A stretch of 64,000 nucleotides of DNA, from NCBI GenBank assembly GCA_951230915.1, contig OX579637.1, forward strand, positions 26,102,001-26,166,000. The letters run 5' to 3'. Below are positions 24,559 to 37,547 of this stretch, piece after piece (within the stretch, counting starts at the first letter, position 1; each line of letters opens with the position of its first letter). Position numbers and translations under genes: made by a program. Below the pieces are notes generated by a model, which worked only from the letters and a program-made list of their open reading frames with translations, was not told the DNA's origin and made no database searches. The stretch is from Antitrichia curtipendula. Lineage: Eukaryota; Streptophyta; Bryopsida; Hypnales; Leucodontaceae.

Positions 24559-25447
24559 GCACAAAATAAATATTCTTGTGCATTCTAATACTTGAGGGTG
24601 TTTACAACTTTTACAACTTTCTACAAGTCACTTTCAAAGTGGAATTCTATGACATTAGATGTTGAGGCCACGAAACTACAGGTTCAGTTTAATTCCGATT
24701 CTTTTATTATTCACGTGAGGGTGGATTCAATGCTACGCACAAAATAAATAATTTTGTGCATTCTAATACTTGAGGGTGTTTACAACTTTTACAACTTTCT
24801 ACAAGTCACTTTCAAAGTGGAATTCTATGACATTAGATGTGGAGGCCACGAAACTCCAGGTTCAGTTTAATTCCGATTCTTTTATTATTCACGTGAGGGT
24901 GGATTCAATGCTACGCACAACTTAAATATTTTTGTGCATTCTAATACTTGAGGGTGTTTACAACTTTCACAACTTTCTACAAGTCACTTTCAAAGTGGAA
25001 TTCTATGACATTAGATGTGTAGGCCACGAAACTTCAGGTTCAGTTTAATTCCGATTCTTTTATTATTCACGTGAGGGTGGATTCAATGCTACGCACAAAA
25101 TAAATATTTTTGTGCATTCTAATACTTGAGGGTGTTTACAACTTTCACAACTTTCTACAAGTCACTTTCAAAGTGGAATTCTATGACATTAGATGTGTAG
25201 GCCACGAAACTTCAGGTTCAGTTTAATTCCGATTCTTTTATTATTCACGTGAGGGTGGATTCAATGCTACGCACAAAATAAATATTTTTGTGCATTCTAA
25301 TACTTGAGGGTTTTTACAACTTTCACAACTTTCTACAAGTCACTTTCAAAGTGGAATTCTATGACATTAGATGTGGAGGCCACGAAACTACAGGTTCAGT
25401 TTAATCCGATTCTTTTATTATTCACGTGACGGTGGATTCAATGCTAC

Positions 25448-28400
25448 GCACAACTTAAATATTTTTGTGCATTCTAATACTTGAGGGTGGTTACAACTCT
25501 TACAACTTTCTTCAAGTCACTTTCAAAGTGGAATTCTATGACATTAGATGTGGAGGCCACGAAACTACAGGTTCAGTTTAATTCCGATTCTTTTATTATT
25601 CACGTGAGGGTGGATTCAATGCTACGCACAAAATAAATATTTTTGTGCATTCTAATACTTGAGGGTGTTTACAACTTTTACAACTTTCTTCAAGTCACTT
25701 TGAAAGTGGAATTCTATGACATTAGATGTGGAGGCCACGAAACTACAGGTTCAGTTTAATTCCGATTCTTTTATTATTCACGTGAGGGTGGATTCAATGC
25801 TACGCACATAATAAATCTTTTTGTGCATTCTAATACTTGAGGGTGTTTACAACTTTTACAACTTTCTACAAGTCACTTTCAAAGTGGAATTCTATGACAT
25901 TAGATATGGAGGCCACGAAACTACAGGTTCAGTTTAATTCCGATTCTTTTATTATTCACGTGAGGGTGGATTCAATGCTACGTAGAAAATAAATATTTTT
26001 GTGCATTCTAATACTTGAGGGTGTTTACAACTTTTACAACTTTCTACAAGTCACTTTCAAAGTGGAATTCTATGACATTAGATGTGGAGGCCACGAAACT
26101 ACAAGTTCAGTTTAATTCCGATTCTTTTGTTATTCACGTGAGGGTGGATTCAATGCTACGCAAACAATAAATATTTTTGTATATTCTATTGCTTGAGGGT
26201 TTTTCCAACTCTTACAACTTTCTTCAAGTCACTTTGAAAGTGGAATTCTATGACATTAGATGTGGAGGCCACGAAACTCCAGGTTCAGTTTAATTCCGAT
26301 TCTTTTATTATTCACGTGAGGGTGGATTCAATGCTACGCACAACTTAAATATTTTCTTGCATTCTAATACTTGAGGGTTTTTACAACTTTCACAACTTTC
26401 TACAAGTCACTTTCAAAGTGGAATTCTATGACATTAGATGTGGAGGCCACGAAACTACAGGTTCAGTTTAATTCCGATTCTTTTATTATTCACGTGAGGG
26501 TGGATTCAATGCTATGCACAAAATAAATATTTTTGTGCATTCTAATACTTGAGGGTGGTTACAACTCTTACAACTTTCTACAAGTCACTTTCAAAGTGGA
26601 ATTCTATGATATTAGATGTGGAGGCCACGAATTTACAAGTTCAGTTTAATTCCGATTCTTTTGTTATTCACGTGAGGGTGGAGTCAATGCTACGCACAAA
26701 ATAAATATTTTTGTACATTCTATTGCTTGAGGGTTTTTACAACTCTTACAACTTTCTTCAAGTCACTTTCAAAGTGGAATTCTATGACATTAGATGTGGA
26801 GGCCACGAAACTACAAGTTCAGTTTAATTCCGATTCTTTTGTTATTCACGTGAGGGTGGATTCAATGCTACGCAGAACTTAAATATTTTTGTGCATTCTA
26901 ATACTTGAGGGTGGTTACAACTCTTACAACTTTCTACAAGTCACTTTCAAAGTGGAATTCTATGACATTAGATGTGGAGGCCACGAAACTACAGGTTCAG
27001 TTTAATCCGATTCTTTTATTATTCACGTGACGGTGGATTCAATGCTACGCACAACTTAAATATTTTTGTGCATTCTAATACTTGAGGGTTTTTACAACTT
27101 TCACAACTTTCTACAAGTCACTTTCAAAGTGGAATTCTATGACATTAGATGTGGAGGCCACGAAACTACAGGTTCAGTTTAATTCTGATTCTTTTATTAT
27201 TCACGTGAGGGTGGATTCAATGCTACGCACAAAATAAATATTTTTGTGCATTCTATTGCTTGAGGGTTTTTACAACTTTCACAACTTTCTACAAGTCACT
27301 TTCAAAGTGGAATTCTATGACATTAGATGTGGAGGCCACGAAACTACAGGTTCAGTTTAATCCGATTCTTTTATTATTCACGTGACGGTGGATTCAATGC
27401 TACGCACAACTTAAATATTTTTGTGCATTCTAATACTTGAGGGTGGTTACAACTCTTACAACTTTCTTCAAGTCACTTTCAAAGTGGAATTCTATGACAT
27501 TAGATGTGGAGGCCACGAAACTACAGGTTCAGTTTAATTCCGATTCTTTTATTATTCACGTGAGGGTGGATTCAATGCTACGCACAAAATAAATATTTTT
27601 GTGCATTCTAATACTTGAGGGTGTTTACAACTTTTACAACTTTCTTCAAGTCACTTTGAAAGTGGAATTCTATGACATTAGATGTGGAGGCCACGAAACT
27701 ACAGGTTCAGTTTAATTCCGATTCTTTTATTATTCACGTGAGGGTGGATTCAATGCTACGCACATAATAAATCTTTTTGTGCATTCTAATACTTGAGGGT
27801 GTTTACAACTTTTACAACTTTCTACAAGTCACTTTCAAAGTGGAATTCTATGACATTAGATATGGAGGCCACGAAACTACAGGTTCAGTTTAATTCCGAT
27901 TCTTTTATTATTCACGTGAGGGTGGATTCAATGCTACGTAGAAAATAAATATTTTTGTGCATTCTAATACTTGAGGGTGTTTACAACTTTTACAACTTTC
28001 TACAAGTCACTTTCAAAGTGGAATTCTATGACATTAGATGTGGAGGCCACGAAACTACAAGTTCAGTTTAATTCCGATTCTTTTGTTATTCACGTGAGGG
28101 TGGATTCAATGCTACGCAAACAATAAATATTTTTGTATATTCTATTGCTTGAGGGTTTTTCCAACTCTTACAACTTTCTTCAAGTCACTTTGAAAGTGGA
28201 ATTCTATGACATTAGATGTGGAGGCCACGAAACTCCAGGTTCAGTTTAATTCCGATTCTTTTATTACTCACGTGAGGGTGGATTCAATGCTACGCACAAC
28301 TTAAATATTTTCTTGCATTCTAATACTTGAGGGTTTTTACAACTTTCACAACTTTCTACAAGTCACTTTCAAAGTGGAATTCTATGACATTAGATGTGGA

Positions 28401-29005
28401 GGCCACGAAACTACAGGTTCAGTTTAATTCCGATTCTTTTATTATTCACGTGAGGGTGGATTCAATGCTATGCACAAAATAAATATTTTTGTGCATTCTA
28501 ATACTTGAGGGTGGTTACAACTCTTACAACTTTCTACAAGTCACTTTCAAAGTGGAATTCTATGATATTAGATGTGGAGGCCACGAAACTACAAGTTCAG
28601 TTTAATTCCGATTCTTTTGTTATTCACGTGAGGGTGGAGTCAATGCTACGCACAAAATAAATATTTTTGTACATTCTATTGCTTGAGGGTTTTTACAACT
28701 CTTACAACTTTCTTCAAGTCACTTTCAAAGTGGAATTCTATGACATTAGATGTGGAGGCCACGAAACTACAAGTTCAGTTTAATTCCGATTCTTTTGTTA
28801 TTCACGTGAGGGTGGATTCAATGCTACGCAGAACTTAAATATTTTTGTGCATTCTAATACTTGAGGGTGGTTACAACTCTTACAACTTTCTACAAGTCAC
28901 TTTCAAAGTGGAATTCTATGACATTAGATGTGGAGGCCACGAAACTACAGGTTCAGTTTAATTCCGATTCTTTTATTATTCACGTGAGGGTGGATTCAAT
29001 GCTAC
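25448..29005. repeat. HOR with 1956-bp period, two copies
   Basis: Nine units from 25448 (GTGGTTAC, then GCACATAAT with GATATGG, GTAGAAAAT, GCAAACAAT, TATTTTCTTGC, TGCTATGCAC, ATTGC and GCAGAACTT types) recur from 27404. The offset is eleven units minus two bases, explained by two 177-bp units at 26872 and 27227. Rare markers such as CTACGTAGAAAAT and TTTTCTTGCATTC confirm the pairing. A CGAATTTACAAG variant is confined to the first copy. Confidence 0.8.
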
Positions 29006-30073
29006 GCACAACTTAAATATTTTTGTGCATTCTAATACTTGAGGGTGGTTACAACTCTTACAACTTTCTACAAGTCACTTTCAAAGTGGAATTCTATGAT
29101 ATTAGATGTGGAGGCCACGAAACTACAAGTTCAGTTTAATTCCGATTCTTTTGTTATTCACGTGAGGGTGGATTCAATGCTACGCAGAAAATAAATATTT
29201 TTGTGCATTCTAATACTTGAGGGTGGTTACAACTCTTACAACTTTCTACAAGTCACTTTCAAAGTGGAATTCTATGATATTAGATGTGGAGGCCACGAAA
29301 CTACAAGTTCAGTTTAATTCCGATTCTTTTGTTATTCACGTGAGGGTGGAGTCAATGCTACGCACAAAATAAATATTTTTGTACATTCTATTGCTTGAGG
29401 GTTTTTACAACTCTTACAACTTTCTTCAAGTCACTTTCAAAGTGGAATTCTATGACATTAGATGTGGAGGCCACGAAACTACAAGTTCAGTTTAATTCCG
29501 ATTCTTTTGTTATTCACGTGAGGGTGGATTCAATGCTACGCAGAACTTAAATATTTTTGTGCATTCTAATACTTGAGGGTGGTTACAACTCTTACAACTT
29601 TCTACAAGTCACTTTCAAAGTGGAATTCTATGACATTAGATGTGGAGGCCACGAAACTACAGGTTCAGTTTAATTCCGATTCTTTTATTATTCACGTGAG
29701 GGTGGATTCAATGCTACGCACAACTTAAATATTTTTGTGCATTCTAATACATGAGGGTGGTTACAACTCTTACAACTTTCTACAAGTCACTTTCAAAGTG
29801 GAATTCTATGATATTAGATGTGGAGGCCACGAAACTACAAGTTCAGTTTAATTCCGATTCTTTTGTTATTCACGTGAGGGTGGATTCAATGCTACGCAGA
29901 AAATAAATATTTTTGTGCATTCTAATACTTGAGGGTGGTTACAACTCTTACAACTTTCTACAAGTCACTTTCAAAGTGGAATTCTATGATATTAGATGTG
30001 GAGGCCACGAAACTACAAGTTCAGTTTAATTCCGATTCTTTTGTTATTCACGTGAGGGTGGAGTCAATGCTAC
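28650..30073. repeat. Tetramer HOR (712 bp), two nearly identical tandem copies
   Basis: Copies start at 28650 and 29362. Order: GTACATTCTATTGC unit, GCAGAACTT unit, GCACAACTT unit with GATATTAG, GCAGAAAAT unit ending GAGTCAATG. The only difference I saw is AATACATGAGG near 29747 against AATACTTGAGG in the first copy, so the duplication is recent. Confidence 0.85.
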
Positions 30074-30607
30074 GCACAAAATAAATATTTTTGTACATTC
30101 TATTGCTTGAGGGTTTTTACAACTCTTACAACTTTCTTCAAGTCACTTTCAAAGTGGAATTCTATGACATTAGATGTGGAGGCCACGAAACTCCAGGTTC
30201 AGTTTAATTCCGATTCTTTTATTATTCACGTGAGGGTGGATTCAATGCTACGCACAACTTAAATATTTTTGTGCATTCTAATACTTGAGGGTTTTTACAA
30301 CTTTCACAACTTTCTACAAGTCACTTTCAAAGTGGAATTCTATGACATTAGATGTGGAGGCCACGAAACTACAGGTTCAGTTTAATTCCGATTCTTTTAT
30401 TATTCACGTGAGGGTGGATTCAGTGCTATGCACAAAATAAATATTTTTGTGCATTCTAATACTTGAGGGTGGTTACAACTCTTACAACTTTCTACAAGTC
30501 ACTTTCAAAGTGGAATTCTATGATATTAGATGTGGAGGCCACGAAACTACAAGTTCAGTTTAATTCCGATTCTTTTGTTATTCACGTGAGGGTGGAGTCA
30601 ATGCTAC

Positions 30608-31675
30608 GCACAAAATAAATATTTTTGTACATTCTATTGCTTGAGGGTTTTTACAACTCTTACAACTTTCTTCAAGTCACTTTCAAAGTGGAATTCTATG
30701 ACATTAGATGTGGAGGCCACGAAACTACAAGTTCAGTTTAATTCCGATTCTTTTGTTATTCACGTGAGGGTGGATTCAATGCTACGCACAACTTAAATAT
30801 TTTTGTGCATTCTAATACTTGAGGGTGGTTACAACTCTTACAACTTTCTACAAGTCACTTTCAAAGTGGAATTCTATGACATTAGATGTGGAGGCCACGA
30901 AACTACAGGTTCAGTTTAATTCCGATTCTTTTATTATTCACGTGAGGGTGGATTCAATGCTACGCACAACTTAAATATTTTTGTGCATTCTAATACTTGA
31001 GGGTGGTTACAACTCTTACAACTTTCTACAAGTCACTTTCAAAGTGGAATTCTATGATATTAGATGTGGAGGCCACGAAACTACAAGTTCAGTTTAATTC
31101 CGATTCTTTTGTTATTCACGTGAGGGTGGAGTCAATGCTACGCACAAAATAAATATTTTTGTACATTCTATTGCTTGAGGGTTTTTACAACTCTTACAAC
31201 TTTCTTCAAGTCACTTTCAAAGTGGAATTCTATGACATTAGATGTGGAGGCCACGAAACTACAAGTTCAGTTTAATTCCGATTCTTTTGTTATTCACGTG
31301 AGGGTGGATTCAATGCTACGCACAACTTAAATATTTTTGTGCATTCTAATACTTGAGGGTGGTTACAACTCTTACAACTTTCTACAAGTCACTTTCAAAG
31401 TGGAATTCTATGACATTAGATGTGGAGGCCACGAAACTACAGGTTCAGTTTAATTCCGATTCTTTTATTATTCACGTGAGGGTGGATTCAATGCTACGCA
31501 CAACTTAAATATTTTTGTGCATTCTAATACTTGAGGGTGGTTACAACTCTTACAACTTTCTACAAGTCACTTTCAAAGTGGAATTCTATCATATTAGATG
31601 TGGAGGCCACGAAACTACAGGTTCAGTTTAATTCCGATTCTTTTATTATTCACGTGAGGGTGGATTCAATGCTAC
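30608..31675. repeat. Trimer HOR (534 bp), two tandem copies
   Basis: Copies start at 30608 and 31142: a GTACATTCTATTGC unit, a GTGGTTAC unit with CTACAGG, and a GTGGTTAC unit with a changed GAYATTAG segment. The final unit of the second copy differs (CTATCATATTAG, CTACAGG, TTTTATT), placing a recombination or mutation boundary inside it. The trimer looks like a reduced form of the preceding tetramer. Confidence 0.75.
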
Positions 31676-32031
31676 GCACAACATAAATATTTTTGTGCAT
31701 TCTAATACTTGAGGGTGTTTACAACTTTTACAACTTTCTACAAGTCACTTTCAAAGTGGAATTCTATGACATTAGATATGGAGGCCACGAAACTACAGGT
31801 TCAGTTTAATTCCGATTCTTTTATTATTCACGTGAGGGTGGATTCAATGCTACGCACAACATAAATATTTTTGTGCATTCTAATACTTGAGGGTGTTTAC
31901 AACTTTTACAACTTTCTACAAGTCACTTTCAAAGTGGAATTCTATGACATTAGATATGGAGGCCACGAAACTACAGGTTCAGTTTAATTCCGATTCTTTT
32001 ATTATTCACGTGAGGGTGGATTCAATGCTAC
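31676..32031. repeat. Two adjacent identical monomers
   Basis: The units at 31676-31853 and 31854-32031 appear identical at all 178 positions, both starting GCACAACATAAAT and carrying GATATGGAGG. A third AACATAAAT start follows at 32032 but its body is of a different type, so that unit looks like a recombinant. This is the simplest sign of very recent single-unit duplication in the window. Confidence 0.85.
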
Positions 32032-32921
32032 GCACAACATAAATATTTTTGTGCATTCTAATACTTGAGGGTGGTTACAACTCTTACAACTTTCTACAAG
32101 TCACTTTCAAAGTGGAATTCTATGATATTAGATGTGGAGGCCACGAAACTACAAGTTCAGTTTAATTCCGATTCTTTTGTTATTCACGTGAGGGTGGAGT
32201 CAATGCTACGCACAAAATAAATATTTTTGTACATTCTATTGCTTGAGGGTTTTTACAACTCTTACAACTTTCTACAAGTCACTTTCAAAGTGGAATTCTA
32301 TGATATTAGATGTGGAGGCCACGAAACTACAAGTTCAGTTTAATTCCGATTCTTTTGTTATTCACGTGAGGGTGGATTCAGTGCTATGCACAAAATAAAT
32401 ATTTTTGTGCATTCTAATACTTGAGGGTGGTTACAACTCTTACAACTTTCTACAAGTCACTTTCAAAGTGGAATTCTATGATATTAGATGTGGAGGCCAC
32501 GAAACTACAAGTTCAGTTTAATTCCGATTCTTTTGTTATTCACGTGAGGGTGGAGTCAATGCTACGCACAAAATAAATATTTTTGTACATTCTATTGCTT
32601 GAGGGTTTTTACAACTCTTACAACTTTCTTCAAGTCACTTTCAAAGTGGAATTCTATGACATTAGATGTGGAGGCCACGAAACTACAGGTTCAGTTTAAT
32701 TCCGATTCTTTTATTATTCACGTGAGGGTGGATTCAATGCTACGCACAACATAAATATTTTTGTGCATTCTAATACTTGAGGGTTTTTACAACTTTCACA
32801 ACTTTCTACAAGTCACTTTCAAAGTGGAATTCTATGACATTAGATGTGGAGGCCACGAAACTACAGGTTCAGTTTAATTCCGATTCTTTTATTATTCACG
32901 TGAGGGTGGATTCAATGCTAC

Positions 32922-35900
32922 GCACAACTTAAATATTTTTATGCATTCTAATACTTGAGGGTGGTTACAACTCTTACAACTTTCTACAAGTCACTTTCAA
33001 AGTGGAATTCTATGACATTAGATGTGGAGGCCACGAAACTACAGGTTCAGTTTAATTCCGATTCTTTTATTATTCACGTGAGGGTGGATTCAATGCTACG
33101 CACAACTTAAATATTTTTGTGCATTCTAATACTTGAGGGTGTTTACAACTCTTACAACTTTCTACAAGTCACTTTCAAAGTGGAATTCTATGACATTAGA
33201 TGTGGAGGCCACGAAACTACAGGTTCAGTTTAATTCCGATTCTTTTATTATTCACGTGAGGGTGGATTCAATGCTACGCACAACTTAAATATTTTTGTGC
33301 ATTCTAATACTTGAGGGTTTTTACAACTTTCACAACTTTCTACAAGTCACTTTCAAAGTGGAATTCTATGACATTAGATGTAGAGGCCACGAAACTACAG
33401 GTTCAGTTTAATCCGATTCTTTTATTATTCACGTGAGGGTGGATTCAATGCTACGCACAAAATAAATATTTTTGTGCATTCTAATACTTGAGGGTGGTTA
33501 CAACTCTTACAACTTTCTTCAAGTCACTTTCAAAGTGGAATTCTATGACATTAGATGTGGAGGCCACGAAACTACAGGTTCAGTTTAATTCCGATTCTTT
33601 TATTATTCACGTGAGGGTGGATTCAATGCTACGCACAAAATAAATATTTTTGTGCATTCTAATACTTGAGGGTGTTTACAACTTTTACAACTTTCTACAA
33701 GTCACTTTCAAAGTGGAATTCTATGACATTAGATGTTGAGGCCACGAAACTACAGGTTCAGTTTAATTCCGATTCTTTTATTATTCACGTGAGGGTGGAT
33801 TCAATGGTACGCACAAAATAAATATTTTTGTACATTCTAATACTTGAGGGTTTTTACAACTCTTACAACTTTCTACAAGTCACTTTCAAAGTGGAATTCT
33901 ATGACATTAGATGTGGAGGCCACGAAACTACAGGTTCAGTTTAATTCCGATTCTTTTATTATTCACGTGAGGGTGGATTCAATGCTACGCACAACTTAAA
34001 TATTTTTGTGCATTCTAATACTTGAGGGTGTTTACAACTCTTACAACTTTCTACAAGTCACTTTCAAAGTGGAATTCTATGACATTAGATGTGGAGGCCA
34101 CGAAACTACAGGTTCAGTTTAATTCCGATTCTTTTATTATTCACGTGAGGGTGGATTCAATGCTACGCACAACTTAAATATTTTTGTGCATTCTAATACT
34201 TGAGGGTGTTTACAACTCTTACAACTTTCTACAAGTCACTTTCAAAGTGGAATTCTATGACATTAGATGTGGAGGCCACGAAACTACAGGTTCAGTTTAA
34301 TTCCGATTCTTTTATTATTCACGTGAGGGTGGATTCAATGCTACGCACAAAATAAATATTTTTGTACATTCTAATACTTGAGGGTTTTTACAACTCTTAC
34401 AACTTTCTTCAAGTCACTTTCAAAGTGGAATTCTATGACATTAGATGTGGAGGCCACGAAACTACAGGTTCAGTTTAATTCCGATTCTTTTATTATTCAC
34501 GTGAGGGTGGATTCAATGCTACGCACAAAATAAATATTTTTGTGCATTCTAAAACTTGAGGGTGTTTACAACTTTTACAACTTTCTACAAGTCACTTTCA
34601 AAGTGGAATTCTATGATATTAGATGTGGAGGCCACGAAACTACAAGTTCAGTTTAATTCCGATTCTTTTGTTATTCACGTGAGGGTGGATTCAATGCTAC
34701 GCACAAAATAAATATTTTTGTACATTCTATTGCTTGAGGGTTTTTACAACTCTTACAACTTTCTTCAAGTCACTTTCAAAGTGGAATTCTATGACATTAG
34801 ATGTGGAGGCCACGAAACTACAGGTTCAGTTTAATTCCGATTCTTTTATTATTCACGTGAGGGTGGATTCAATGCTACGCACAACTTAAATATTTTTGTG
34901 CATTCTAATACTTGAGGGTGGTTACAACTCTTACAACTTTCTACAAGTCACTTTCAAAGTGGAATTCTATGACATTAGATGTGGAGGCCACGAAACTACA
35001 GGTTCAGTTTAATTCCGATTCTTTTATTATTCACGTGAGGGTGGATTCAATGCTACGCACAACTTAAATATTTTTATGCATTCTAATACTTGAGGGTGGT
35101 TACAACTCTTACAACTTTCTACAAGTCACTTTCAAAGTGGAATTCTATGACATTAGATGTGGAGGCCACGAAACTACAGGTTCAGTTTAATTCCGATTCT
35201 TTTATTATTCACGTGAGGGTGGATTCAATGCTACGCACAACTTAAATATTTTTGTGCATTCTAATACTTGAGGGTGTTTACAACTCTTACAACTTTCTAC
35301 AAGTCACTTTCAAAGTGGAATTCTATGACATTAGATGTGGAGGCCACGAAACTACAGGTTCAGTTTAATTCCGATTCTTTTATTATTCACGTGAGGGTGG
35401 ATTCAATGCTACGCACAACTTAAATATTTTTGTGCATTCTAATACTTGAGGGTTTTTACAACTTTCACAACTTTCTACAAGTCACTTTCAAAGTGGAATT
35501 CTATGACATTAGATGTAGAGGCCACGAAACTACAGGTTCAGTTTAATCCGATTCTTTTATTATTCACGTGAGGGTGGATTCAATGCTACGCACAAAATAA
35601 ATATTTTTGTGCATTCTAATACTTGAGGGTGGTTACAACTCTTACAACTTTCTTCAAGTCACTTTCAAAGTGGAATTCTATGACATTAGATGTGGAGGCC
35701 ACGAAACTACAGGTTCAGTTTAATTCCGATTCTTTTATTATTCACGTGAGGGTGGATTCAATGCTACGCACAAAATAAATATTTTTGTGCATTCTAATAC
35801 TTGAGGGTGTTTACAACTTTTACAACTTTCTACAAGTCACTTTCAAAGTGGAATTCTATGACATTAGATGTTGAGGCCACGAAACTACAGGTTCAGTTTA

Positions 35901-35945
35901 ATTCCGATTCTTTTATTATTCACGTGAGGGTGGATTCAATGGTAC
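32922..35945. repeat. HOR with 2135-bp period
   Basis: The rare TTTTTATGCATTC start occurs in units at 32922 and 35057, 2135 bp apart (twelve units minus one base). The next units match in order: GTGTTTACAACTC, a 177-bp unit with GTAGAGG (33278, 35413), GTGGTTAC (33455, 35590) and a GTTGAGG unit ending AATGGTAC (33633, 35768). Confidence 0.75.
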
Positions 35946-37547
35946 GCACAAAATAAATATTTTTGTGCATTCTAATACTTGAGGGTGGTTACAACTCTTA
36001 CAACTTTCTTCAAGTCACTTTCAAAGTGGAATTCTATGACATTAGATGTGGAGGCCACGAAACTACAGGTTCAGTTTAATTCCGATTCTTTTATTATTCA
36101 CGTGAGGGTGGATTCAATGCTACGCACAAAATAAATATTTTTGTGCATTCTAATACTTGAGGGTGTTTACAACTTTTACAACTTTCTACAAGTCACTTTC
36201 AAAGTGGAATTCTATGACATTAGATGTTGAGGCCACGAAACTACAGGTTCAGTTTAATTCCGATTCTTTTATTATTCACGTGAGGGTGGATTCAATGGTA
36301 CGCACAAAATAAATATTTTTGTACATTCTAATACTTGAGGGTTTTTACAACTCTTACAACTTTCTACAAGTCACTTTCAAAGTGGAATTCTATGACATTA
36401 GATGTGGAGGCCACGAAACTACAGGTTCAGTTTAATTCCGATTCTTTTATTATTCACGTGAGGGTGGATTCAATGCTACGCACAACTTAAATATTTTTGT
36501 GCATTCTAATACTTGAGGGTGTTTACAACTCTTACAACTTTCTACAAGTCACTTTCAAAGTGGAATTCTATGACATTAGATGTGGAGGCCACGAAACTAC
36601 AGGTTCAGTTTAATTCCGATTCTTTTATTATTCACGTGAGGGTGGATTCAATGCTACGCACAACTTAAATATTTTTGTGCATTCTAATACTTGAGGGTGT
36701 TTACAACTCTTACAACTTTCTACAAGTCACTTTCAAAGTGGAATTCTATGACATTAGATGTGGAGGCCACGAAACTACAGGTTCAGTTTAATTCCGATTC
36801 TTTTATTATTCACGTGAGGGTGGATTCAATGCTACGCACAAAATAAATATTTTTGTACATTCTAATACTTGAGGGTTTTTACAACTCTTACAACTTTCTT
36901 CAAGTCACTTTCAAAGTGGAATTCTATGACATTAGATGTGGAGGCCACGAAACTACAGGTTCAGTTTAATTCCGATTCTTTTATTATTCACGTGAGGGTG
37001 GATTCAATGCTACGCACAAAATAAATATTTTTGTGCATTCTAAAACTTGAGGGTGTTTACAACTTTTACAACTTTCTACAAGTCACTTTCAAAGTGGAAT
37101 TCTATGATATTAGATGTGGAGGCCACGAAACTACAAGTTCAGTTTAATTCCGATTCTTTTGTTATTCACGTGAGGGTGGATTCAATGCTACGCACAAAAT
37201 AAATATTTTTGTACATTCTATTGCTTGAGGGTTTTTACAACTCTTACAACTTTCTTCAAGTCACTTTCAAAGTGGAATTCTATGACATTAGATGTGGAGG
37301 CCACGAAACTACAGGTTCAGTTTAATTCCGATTCTTTTATTATTCACGTGAGGGTGGATTCAATGCTACGCACAACTTAAATATTTTTGTGCATTCTAAT
37401 ACTTGAGGGTGGTTACAACTCTTACAACTTTCTACAAGTCACTTTCAAAGTGGAATTCTATGACATTAGATGTGGAGGACACGAAACTACAGGTTCAGTT
37501 TAATTCCGATTCTTTTATTATTCACGTGAGGGTGGATTCAATGCTAC
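33811..37547. repeat. HOR with 2491-bp period
   Basis: Seven units from 33811 recur from 36302: GTACATTCTAATAC, two GTGTTTACAACTC units, GTACATTCTAATAC with TTCTTC, CTAAAACTTG with GATATTAG (34523, 37014), ATTCTATTGC (34701, 37192) and GTGGTTAC (34879, 37370). The offset is fourteen units minus one base. The last unit of the second copy has GGAGGACACG. This period overlaps the 2135-bp one; the difference is the dimer duplicated at 35590-36301. Confidence 0.75.
35590..36301. repeat. Dimer duplication (356 bp), two apparently identical copies
   Basis: A GTGGTTAC unit followed by a GTTGAGG unit ending AATGGTAC occupies 35590-35945 and again 35946-36301. I see no difference between the two copies. 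Only the second is followed by the GTACATTCTAATAC unit that follows the equivalent pair at 33455-33810, so this is a local insertion of exactly two units. Confidence 0.8.

Larger units (their letters stand above)
14419..32921. repeat. Zone II: long composite HOR blocks
   Basis: Marked by units starting GCACATAATAAATC, GCAGAAAAT, GCAAACAATAAAT with GTATATTC, and AGTGCTATGCAC or AATGCTATGCAC junctions, by CTACAAG plus TTTTGTTATT, and by 177-bp units with linked GACGG. The GCAAACAAT unit starts at 15308, 19932, 22601, 26160 and 28116, giving successive spacings of 26, 15, 20 and 11 units. Some zone-I alleles persist at 16198-16553 and isolated ones at 21534 and 24203. Confidence 0.75.
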
